IMG/VR virus record: IMGVR_UViG_3300006920_000065
Coordinates: 1 to 49,586 of that record
DNA: 49,586 nucleotides
Origin: a virus
Reading direction: 5' to 3' (one strand)
Part shown: positions 29,268 through 39,500 of the stretch, in pieces
Position numbering within the stretch: position 1 is the stretch's first letter
Layout of the letters: each line of letters begins with the position of its first letter
Program-made: the position numbers and the translations under genes
Notes under the pieces: generated by a model
What the model was told of the DNA's origin: nothing
The model's input: only the letters and a program-made list of their open reading frames with translations
Database searches by the model: none

Positions 29268-29430
29268 ATCAATCATAGTAGAAACAACAGAGGGAGACTT
29301 CCAAGTTGATACCCATGTTGTTAAAGGCAAATCTTTTACTGGTGTGGAACGCAAGTTTAAAGGCGAACACATTGTAGCCATATTAAAAATAGATGAAGAT
29401 CAGTTTATGGTTTTTGTGGAAACAGAATGA
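29254..29430 (+). CDS. Small protein, 58 aa, GTG start
   Basis: GTG at 29254, with GGAG about 8 bases upstream and a 14-base overlap with the previous gene. The product MISLKSIIVETTEGDFQVDT has a beta layout and continues FKGEHIVAILKIDEDQFMVF. All-beta small protein; unknown function. It is followed by a 50-base gap carrying the ACTGGT element ahead of the RusA-like gene. Confidence 0.5.
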   Translation: MISLKSIIVETTEGDFQVDTHVVKGKSFTGVERKFKGEHIVAILKIDEDQFMVFVETE

Positions 29431-29451
29431 CGGCTTCCAGGGATCGCTGCA

Positions 29452-29471
29452 ATAAAATATATTTTACCAGT
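29452..29471 (-). promoter_or_regulatory. ACTGGT element before the RusA-like gene
   Basis: Read on the minus strand it is ACTGGTAAAATATATTTTAT. It ends ten bases before the ATG at 29481, which has no good Shine-Dalgarno. The A/T part points away from the gene. It sits in one of the few gaps of the operon. Confidence 0.5.
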
Positions 29472-29480
29472 CAATAGAAT

Positions 29481-29888
29481 ATGACCTTCGTCACCTTACC
29501 TCTTGAAGTTTACTACTCTGAAAAGAAGAAGTTTATCCTGAACCTAAACAATTATCGCAATGCTCATTACAGAGTTTTATCTATTGCAAAGAAAGTCTAT
29601 ACAGAAAACCTAGTAGAGAGAATTAAAGACTACTCTAGGTTTGATGACCCTGTTTCCTTAGAGTATGTCTACTATGCCAAAAGCAATCGAAGATTAGATG
29701 TGAGTAATCCTTGTTCTATTATAGACAAGTTTACTTGCGATGCTTTGGTCAAGGCTGAGATCATAGAGGATGATAGTTTTAAACAGATTAAAAAGGTGTC
29801 GTATGTATTTGGGGGTGTGGATAAGCATAACCCTAGATGTGAACTTACGATTAAATGTTTTCCATTAGTGAGGAGTAAAGATGGATAA
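29481..29888 (+). CDS. RusA-like Holliday junction resolvase
   Basis: 135 residues. The conserved acidic set is present: RLDVSN with D73, IIDKFTCDAL with D82 and D87, and IIEDDSF with D97-D98. The N-terminal NNYRNAHYRVLSIAKK matches the family's conserved N-x-x-R/H-x-H region. RusA dimers cut four-way junctions, here likely to resolve recombination or replication intermediates before packaging. The gene start lacks a clear ribosome site. It overlaps the next gene by eight bases. Confidence 0.8.
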   Translation: MTFVTLPLEVYYSEKKKFILNLNNYRNAHYRVLSIAKKVYTENLVERIKDYSRFDDPVSLEYVYYAKSNRRLDVSNPCSIIDKFTCDALVKAEIIEDDSFKQIKKVSYVFGGVDKHNPRCELTIKCFPLVRSKDG

Positions 29889-30096
29889 AGATGAAGTGAC
29901 TTACGATGAAGTCAAGCAATGGGCAGAAAATATAGATAGAGAAGATTTACTGCAGATGATTACTGATATTGCTAACAAGTATTACTTGCCTAGAATATTA
30001 GTAAAAGATATTAAAAATGAAAGTGGTTTTAAAATGGCAGGATGGTTAGAAAAATTAATGGAGGAAGATAATGTCGATGATGATAGAACAGCTTGA
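29881..30096 (+). CDS. Hypothetical protein, 71 aa
   Basis: ATG at 29881 follows GAGGAG with about 6 bases between, and overlaps the RusA gene by eight bases. It begins MDKDEVTYDEVKQWAENIDR, is helical throughout and acidic at the end (MEEDNVDDDRTA). It overlaps the next gene by 26 bases. No family recognised. Confidence 0.55.
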   Translation: MDKDEVTYDEVKQWAENIDREDLLQMITDIANKYYLPRILVKDIKNESGFKMAGWLEKLMEEDNVDDDRTA

Positions 30097-30529
30097 ACAA
30101 AAGCTACAAGAAAGGAAAGAGGCTTGGTGGGAGTGGCATAAAAAGAACCCTCAAGTATGGAATAAGTTTGAGGAATATACGCTAGAAGCTATTAAGACTG
30201 GCAGAAAGCATTACTCTCATTGGGCAATCATTAATCGCATTAGGTGGAACAGGGAGATAGAAACCAATGGGGGGGAGTTTAAGATCAGTAATGATTATAT
30301 TGGCTTCTATGCTCGTCTGTTTCATGCTCGTCATCCTGATCACAATGACTTCTTTAAGTTAAAACAATTTAAGGAAGAGAAAATCATCGAACAGCTAAAG
30401 AGTGTGGATGAAAACATTGATCGAATGTCAGACAAAATAGTTGATCTAAGCAACGCAGTTGAAAGGGTGAACCAGAAATCGCAGCGTCTGGCAGCCCAGA
30501 AAAATATATTATTTACTGGTAAGAGATAA
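30071..30529 (+). CDS. Conserved phage protein of unknown function, 152 aa
   Basis: ATG at 30071 after GGAGG. It has the pattern NPQVWNKFEEYTLEAIKTGRKHYSHWAIINRIRW, seen here in pieces as WNKFEEYTLEAI, HYSHWAIINRIRW and FYARLFHARHPDH. I recognise it as a widespread phage protein near replication/recombination genes, with no known function. It ends with a coiled coil (DRMSDKIVDLSNAVERVNQK). Its stop lies one base from the stop of the convergent giant gene, and its last codons contain an inverted ACTGGT element (30501-30520). Confidence 0.65.
   Translation: MSMMIEQLEQKLQERKEAWWEWHKKNPQVWNKFEEYTLEAIKTGRKHYSHWAIINRIRWNREIETNGGEFKISNDYIGFYARLFHARHPDHNDFFKLKQFKEEKIIEQLKSVDENIDRMSDKIVDLSNAVERVNQKSQRLAAQKNILFTGKR
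30501..30520 (-). promoter_or_regulatory. ACCAGT element at the convergent operon ends
   Basis: Minus-strand reading is ACCAGTAAATAATATATTTT. It is the last copy of the element toward the right and falls where the rightward operon meets the leftward giant gene. No intrinsic terminator is seen between these two convergent genes. Confidence 0.45.
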
Positions 30530-30530
30530 C

Positions 30531-33500
30531 CTATCGCAGGATGACACCCACTGTATCAGGTGGGATATCTGCTTTTTGTCTTAGTTCAGGAATCATTGCC
30601 AGTCTTTTATCTCTTTCTATTTGCAAGTCTAACAACATATCACTTCTAACATTTGCGTTGATGTCTGTTCTGTTGAGAATCCTATCTCTTCTTTTTCTCC
30701 AATTCCTCATGTATCTTTCTATGGCTCTAACCTGACCTTTTGCATTTAACAGTCCTTGTACTTGGTTTCTGTAAGCGTAGAGTTCATCCATTCTGCCATC
30801 TTCTCTGAGAGAGTTCATGGTAGTCACAGCAGTATTAACCTCTTCTCTGAGTTTATAGAATTGTTGTTGCAGTCCTCCCATCCTTTCCTGATTACCAAAA
30901 AACCTACCTGCAACAGGAATTTGTTTGATGTTAGGTGGCATGAGAGGTGTGCCAGTCACTGACCTTGCAAGAGCATCAGTGATAGTCAAGGCATAACCTC
31001 CTAGTGTTCCTGTGTAGCCTTTAAAGATGTACTCAAGTTTGATTGGAGATATGTTTAATGCTTCTCCCATCATTCTAAATATCTCATTGGTAGACTCTCT
31101 TGATTGATAGGCAGGTTTTTCTTTTGCCATAAAGTAAGGCACTATTTCTGAGTTAGTAAATGAGGCTCTATTGGTCACTGCTTCAAAGATAGGTTTAAAT
31201 GCTTGTATGCCTATGTCTCCTCCTAAGAAAGGAAGATTTAAAGAGTTGCTTAGTTGTCTAACTGTTGAGTCTTTAAAGTCTGTAAGAGAGGTATCAGAGA
31301 AAGCATCTTCTCCACTCATCAAATCAAACAACCTTTCAGGTATAGCCTTGGTTAACATACCCACTTCAAACGCAATAGGTAAGTAAATAACATTGCCACC
31401 ACCTATAGGGATAATGTAATTGTCATCTCTCTTTTCTAGTTTTTCTGCTTTGTATTCATCGGTATCACTAACTAAAGCGTAGTACATGGCTGTTGTTCCA
31501 ACCATTACACCCAGTCTCATTAATGCTCTTCGCATAATCATGCCTTGCAAATCTTCTAATGTGCCACCCTCTTGAAGTTTATCTTGTGCAGAATACTGAC
31601 CACTAAACGATCTATATAAAACATCGAGACCTTGCACTCTTGCATTTAAAAAAGGTATTGCAGTGGTCAATACTCTAAACATGGATGATTGTCCACGCCT
31701 TCCAAAGTTAATTATTTCTAATCCTTGATAAGCTGCTTCAGATTGAGCTTGAGCTTCTGTATATCCTTCTTTAATTAATTTTTTATAGACTGCATCTGCT
31801 ACAGCTTTTCTAGTTGCTCCATCAGATTTAGTTGTAAGATTACCTAATCCATCCCATAGTTTATAAAAGGCTACATCAGGTCTCAAACCATTATTGGGTG
31901 AGAGTCCAGCTCTTCTTCTTGCTCTGTTTAAGAAATCTTTAACATCACCTTCATCATTAGCAAAGTCATATCCACCAATAACTCCAAACTCCTCTAATGA
32001 ACTTATGTCACCAAATAAATTTTTAAATGAATCTAGTATTGGTGTAAATCCATCACCACCTAATGGTGCACCAGAAGTAACTGCTGCAGATATTGTGTCT
32101 CTAAATACATTAACAAATACAAATCCAGGATCACGAGTCACTGTATCTCTTAGTAATCCTGCAGGCATTGCTAATATTTTCATTAAGCCATCTGACTTAA
32201 CTCCACCAATAGATTGCATAGCCATGTATGTATCTATGTCATCTACTTGATAGTGTTTTTTATTTCCGTTTTCAAAAACAAATACACTATTAATACCTGC
32301 TAGTTTTGTATTTGATACAACTCTTGCTTCTCCAAGAGATTCTAAGTCTCGAAGTAATTTCATTGTGCCATCGTTTTTCATAGCAGCAGTAAGAATAGAT
32401 AAAGAGTTTCTTGATATAGCTTCTATAGGGTCAACATCAATTTTTTCTTCAGACCCTTTCATTGGCATATTCAAAGGGTTATTAGGTAGTGAACCACCTG
32501 CAATAGTAGGTGCAGTAATGTTTGCATCATCTACCATAGTTCTATAGAAAGGATAATAGCTTGAATGTTCTATCCATTTTGCAGCTTGATCTGAATCTAA
32601 TAATCCTTTTCTACTAGCAAAATCTACTAAAGCATTGTTCCATTTTTGATAGTTGTTATATGCTTCTACTACTACTGGATGTTCTCTTTCAATAGTTTCA
32701 ATAGCTTGTAATTCTTTAGAAGTAATTGGAGAGGCTATTTCTTCTCCTTTTTCATTTAACTTTTTAACTCTTTTTAACTTAGCATATAAAGAAAAAACAC
32801 CTTCTAAGTCTACTTCAGGATCAGATTGAAGTGCTGATAGTATTTGCATTAATCCACCTGTAGAAGTATCACCTTCAATTAATGGGTTATATCTTGTGTT
32901 AATTACTAAATCAATAACTTTAGTTAAAGATGGCATACCTTCTATTTGATCTACTGGTATACCTTTTAATAACATTTGTTGGAAGATACCTCTTGCTCTA
33001 TCTGCCATTCTAATTGCAGCTACAGTTGCTGTATCTGCAGTGTTATTAGCTAATCTAACTTCTTCATTTTCTGCTGAACCTTTAACAATTCTTTTTTCAA
33101 TAGCATCTAATTTATCTATGTAATTAGTTCTAAAGTCTTTAAATTGTTTTTTAATACTTGCAACAGGATTAGATGCAAAATCAATTAATCTTGTGGCTTG
33201 TGATTGTTTAGGTGTAGCAACTCCTACTGTGTCTGCAGCTTCCTGTAAGTTAGATGGCATAGCTTTAGAAAAAGTAGGTATGTCATCAGGTGCAGTCTTG
33301 AGTGGGTCTTGATTAAACTCTATAGCAGCTTCTAAGGCGATGTCTGAAGCATTCATATTGTAAAAAGGTACATCACCTCTAGGTGTTTCTTTTGTTCTCT
33401 CTTCGGCTACTTTTACAGCTTCTCTTCTTTTAATGCTTTCATTAGAGTTGCCATCACTAAAATTTCTAGATGCTCTGCTAAACAATGGTATGTCTCTTGT

Positions 33501-36500
33501 AATACTAGCTTCTTTTCTTGCCCTAGTTTTAGGTGAGTATTGATAGGTAGGTTTAATGCCACGAAGATCAGCAACAACCTCAGCTTCATTTATATATTCA
33601 TCTAATTTATAATTTTCATCATCAAGTAATTCTTCCATAGATTGTTCTTCTTGAAAATAAAAATCTCCTGCTTCATCCATTTCAGCTTGTTCTTCTTCTA
33701 TCTCTTCTCGACTTCGATAACCACTACCTGCTAAATCACTTTTATATGTTTCAAGATAATTACTTCTCATGGCTTGTATTAATGTGGGAACATAACCTAT
33801 GACTTTATCCATAGGAACTTCGTATCTTAATATTTCAGTATTCCATGTAGCACCTGCGTTATAAGCTCTATTAAATAAATTACGACCTATTGCTTGTGCT
33901 TCTTTTGGATTTAAAGTTGTACTAGCAAAATTATCTTCAGGTAATTGTCCATAATTTCTAATATTTTCATTTTCAGGAATGTTTAAACTTCTAAATAAAA
34001 TTAAATTACCCCTGCTATTAGTAAATTGTTGTAAGAAATTTTTACTAGCTTCTTGTATTTTTTTATTTTTTAAACCATTTGTAATTGCAACTTTTAAATC
34101 ACCTGGTTTTTCTCTTGTTCCACCTAATCTACTTCCTTCAAGTTGATCAAAAATTCCATTTGGATAAATTTTTCCTACCTCTTCTCTGCCAAATGATGAA
34201 AAATCTTCTCTATTTAATATAGGCATTTCTGATTGCTTAGGAGTTAAACTAGCTCTACTAAATAAAGGTACATCTTCTTGTGTACGAGGTATGTAATCAA
34301 AATCTACAAGTAATTGTCTATGTGTTGGATTCTTATATGTCTTTTTAGATAACTTATCACCAGTAGGTGCAAAGAAAGTTTCTACTCTATCTGGATATAC
34401 AGCATAAGATTCATTGAGAGCAAGATCATTTTTTCTATATGCTGCATCTATCTCACCTTCTGTTCTAGGTGCACCTGGTCTTTCATTTAAGTTTTCATAA
34501 TTATGATATTTTAACCAACGCTGTAGAGTTCTATCATTTAATCTATAACCAAGAGGTTCATTAAGAGGTGATCCAATATCTTGTGCTCTACTAAATAAAG
34601 GTACTTGTTCTGGAGGTAGATTGTTTCTTTCTTCTACCAGTCTTGCTCTTTGTCCTTTAAGAACATCTATCTCATTAGACATTCTATTGTAAGAAGCTGT
34701 GCCAAGGTATTGACCATCTTGTCGTAAAGTATTTTCTTTAATTTCTATTCGTCTATCAAGGTCAGCAATTCTATTATCTAACTCACCTCGTTTACTAATC
34801 CTTGAGAATGTAGGCACATCTTGTCTAGCTAAATCAAGAGTAACACCTTCATCTAATATAAGTTTGTTTTCACCACGAACTCCATAGGTATAAGAACCAT
34901 TTCTAAGAAGTTGTAGCCATAAATTTTTAACATTTGTAACAGCATCTTTTTTGTTAAAAGCATTTAAGTTTATTGATGAAATATCAGATTTAAGTGTGAC
35001 ACCATTAATTATTTGTTCTGCTGGTGATTCTAAATACCATGACCCATCATCAAATTTAAAAATTTGTAATTTATAATTATTAAGCTCTCCATTGTGATAA
35101 ACAATATCCATACCAGCTTCTTCTGGTTTAGCTTTTGTATATGTAAATGGTTTAGTTACAACTACTTCTGTAGGTCTAGTAGCAAAAGGAACTGTATCTG
35201 GCTCTTTAGGTTTTTTAGGTTTTTTTTCTAGCTCTATAGGCGGTGCTCTTGGCACTAATGATTCTAATCCTGTTTGTCCTAAATCTAAAACCTCTGATGT
35301 ATTAGATAAAAACGCATACAATTCTGTATCTAGTTTAGCTGGTATTCCTAAAATTGTTCTTATACTTTCAACAAAACTTTGCCATAAAGTCTTATTGTTT
35401 TTATATGGAATACTTTCAAGCATTTCTTGAAACTTTCTATTAGTTAAACCAAATGTAATTATTTCAGATACATCTTGATCTCTTTGTAATTCTCTAGAAT
35501 ATAATTGATAATCAATGCGATAATCTCTAAAATTTTTTAAATATATTTTTTGAAAGCCAAAACTTCTTTTTAAAGGAATTTCAATTTCTTGTTCTAAATT
35601 TATAGGTCTAATAAATATATCTGCTATTTCTTTTTCAATTGCAGAGGCTTTATTATAAGCAGTAATATATTGTTCTCTACTATTATTATTACTAGGTGTT
35701 AAATGTAAGTTTTTATAAAATTTTATTCTTTCATTGTAAAAACTTTTTATTCTTTTTTGTTGATCTTTTAATTGATTGACTGCTTTTATAACTCTAGGAT
35801 TTGTATTTTCTAATCCATAATATTTAGCAAAGTCATAATTACGACTATATATTTGAGCTAATGTTGCTTGATGTATATGTTCATGCAACATAGTTTCAAA
35901 ATTAATACCATTTCTTCTTGGATTAGGTTTATCTGTGCCTTCTATTTTTATATCTGCAATTTGATTAGAATAAATAATTGGAAGATTGGATGAAGTGCCT
36001 CCTTTAGTAGTAACTCTTCCTCTAGCATTTGATGCTCTACCTCTTCTGTCTTTTAATTCTTTTTCAAATGCAAAAGGAAATTTAAATCCTAATTTTTTTA
36101 AATCAAGTAAAGATTTATGTGTTCTATCTGCTATTATTTTATAATCTTCATTTGGAGAATTTTCTTTAAGCCATTTAATTACTTGAATAGAATCAACATT
36201 TGGATTTGTAGTATATATATCATCTTTTTTTATAATTTTAGCTTTAATTAAACCATTAATAATATTATTTCTATCACTTTCAAATTCTGCTTGAGTTAAT
36301 TGAGCAACATCATAAATAGGTTTAACTGTTGTAGCAGGTGGTGTTGCAACTGTATCAAACTCAGGATCAGGAGTAATATTATAAGGTTTAGAACTTATAT
36401 TAGGGTAAAAAGTAAAAGCACCATCTTCATATCTTCTTACATCTGCATTAAAAATTTCTTGTGCTTTTCTTCCTTTAACTGTATTTGTATCAAAACCTGC

Positions 36501-39500
36501 AACTCTTAATAATTCTTGTAAAAAATCTACATCACCATCTTCTTCAAATTTTTTTGCAAAGTTTTTTAAGTTTTTAGTTTGCGGAAGAAAATCTCTAAAT
36601 ACTTGATAATCAGAAACATCACCACCATTAAAATCAGAATAATACCTTACTAAGTGATTATAAGCATAAGGATTTTTAAATTTTATAGGAGGATTTTTTC
36701 CTTGAGGAACAAGTGTTGTTGGTGCAACTGGTGTTGTTGGTGTTACAGGCGTAGTAGGTGTAGTAGGTGGCGTAGTAGTTGGTGTAGCTCTAGGATCAAA
36801 AGCCAAAGGTCTAGGACTTGTAGGTTTAACTTTTGTTTCTATTACTGGACCAGTAGGAGTCTCTGCATCATCTTCAAAGTCAGTTACAACTTGAGCTTGT
36901 GCTCTACCAGCTTGATCTAAGTCTCGTAAAGTTCTTATCTCACCTCTAGTTCTAGCTCCAACTTTACCTGCTTCTATGTCTTGAAATATATCTGCAGCTT
37001 TGTTGTAGCCTGATATCTTCATGGCATTGCCAACGCTTTGGAAGAACTGAACAATCTTGTTATAGATACCTTTAGCTTTAGGTGGTACATCTTGAGCCAC
37101 TAATTCTCTAGTTCTAAACAGTTCTGCTATAGCTTCTTCTATATAGATTTCTTCTTTCTTGTTTTCATTAGCACCAGATTTTGCAATTTGTGTGTTAATT
37201 CGTTTACTTCTATCATAAAAAGTTTCTTTACCTGCAAGATTCATATCGGCATCTAGACCAGTGCCATATAAAGATGAGGGTACTTTTTTATTTTTAACTA
37301 AATTCTTTAAGTATCTGTATTCACTTTCTGTAATTAAATCTTTAGCTCGTAAAGCATGAATCATTTCATGATCTAGAATTTTATTTAATCGTGTTTGTAT
37401 TTCCGCATCAGTAGCATTGCCATCAGGATTAACTGCATTTAATGATAAGAAAATAATATCTGTGTTCTTATCGTATTGACCTTCTGCTTGTCTTACTTCT
37501 CTAGGATCAAAAGCTATTTGTCCATCTTGTTCTTTTAATGCTGTAGTAGATAAGATGTCATTGCTTACAATTACACCTGTATCTTTTAGACCTCTAGCAT
37601 CTAGAGACTTACGCAATTCTTTAGCAAACTTATTGGTTCGCCCTTCTTCTAGAGCTTCTGCAAAGTTTATGGTTTGTTCTTCTAGTTGTTCAGGAGGAGT
37701 GTAAGGTTCTTGTCTAGCTGTTTCGTTTTGAACCATTTGTTCAATAACTTCTGGTTTAAGTTCACCTTGGCTTTCTAACCTAGCACGAAACTCTTCAGGA
37801 GACTCGTTAAAGCCTTCTGCTCTTCTGGCAATATCAAACTCAAAGTTAGGTCTAATCTGTCTTACAGAGGTTAAAAATCCTTTTTCTTTACCTTTAACAA
37901 ACTGTGCTCTACCACTTTGATCTAAGTCTCTTAAAAAATCTGTAGCAGCAAGGGGAGATATTTCTCTATCTGATAAAAAGTTTTGTACATCTCTACCAAC
38001 AAACTCAGTTGAGCCTATGGTTGCTACAAAGTCTGCAGTGTCTTTTGCAGAGTAAGGTCTAGGTGTAAAGTTAGGAAATGGGGTTGCAACACTAAAGCTA
38101 GGAAGGGAATGAAGTTTAGCCAAGAACAATTCTTTTTGTCCTTTGCTCATCTTAGAATAATTTCCTTCACCAGTATATAGTTTTGCTGCATAGTTTACAG
38201 CAGAAGAACCAAATTCTAAGTCTATGTTTTTACCAGCAGCAAAATCTACAATATATTTTCTAGATGTATCAATGGTTTGTTTACCATCACGAATAGAAGG
38301 TATACCATTTTTTTCTGAGTTTTCAAATATTTTAGCTGCAGCATCAGATGCAAACTGATTAAATTGTGATTTGCTTAATAACTTTTGTGCATCTGCAATA
38401 GTGTATTGATTTTGAAATGGAAGTTTGTTGTAAGTACCTGCAGTTTCTAGCTCTTCTCTATACTTTTTAAGAGTTTTGTTTTTAGCTTTAGGGTCATACT
38501 TAATAATTGTATTGATGCCAACAGATATAGAATTTGGGTTTAACAAACTCTCACCAATCCTATATGCAGTAGAACTGTTAATAAGTCCTTGCGAATATAG
38601 ATCGTTGTTTAGTTGTTGTATGATTTGTGTTTGTGCAAAAGCATCTTTAACTTTTTTATTTTCAGCTAAGGCTTCTGCTTGAGTTGGTACTGTTTTAATA
38701 ACAGGATTTTCAAGATTGTTTTGATCTAACAAAGAAAATGTTGAATCGGTATTTGCTATAATTTGTAAGTCAGGTGCAATTGCAGGTTCTACTGGTGCAG
38801 GTATACTTGGAGCAAGTTTAAATGGTTGGTCTTGTATTACTGGTAATACACCTTGTTGTTCTGCTAATTCTGCTTTTTTAGCTTCAATTAGTTTATTAGA
38901 ATCTAGTTTGGCTCGTTCTGCTCTTTCACCTTCTTCATGAGTAGCAATACCTCTACGCTTTTGCATACTGTTAAAGACAAGATCAGCAGTACCACCAACA
39001 ATACCACCAAGAGTAAACTCTTCAAATACACTATCTATTAATGGTAGTTCATCGCTGTATAAACCACGAGCAACCATGTTTTGCAAGAAACTTGCTGCTA
39101 CTTCTTGACCACCTTCAAATGTTCCTGACTGTGCAGCAGACTTCATGTACTCAAGTATGAGTTGTTTAGTTGGTAAATCTTCTAATGCTTTCCTTGGAAC
39201 TTTCTTTAAGATATTAGCAACAGGCATTATTTCTGTAGCACCTATAGCACCACCAAGTAATGTGGCTACAGTTTCTTTAAAACCACCTACTTCTTCTCCT
39301 AATCCTCTAGAGGCTTCAATAAGATCAGCTTGTTGACCCATACCTGCTGGAACTGCCAAACCTAATGGAACACCATACTGCCCTGCTCTTGCACTTATTG
39401 TACCTGCTTTAGCTAGTGCTCCACCTACTACACCTGCTCCTAAAAAAGGAACAAAAGAACCAAATGCACCACCTAGTTTTGTACTGTATAAATCTTCGTA

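Noticed and set aside
36300-36920. Plus-strand frames rich in Cys, Trp, Arg and Ile
   Set aside because: They are the complement of the Thr/Pro linker and AT-rich parts of the giant gene and have no ribosome sites.
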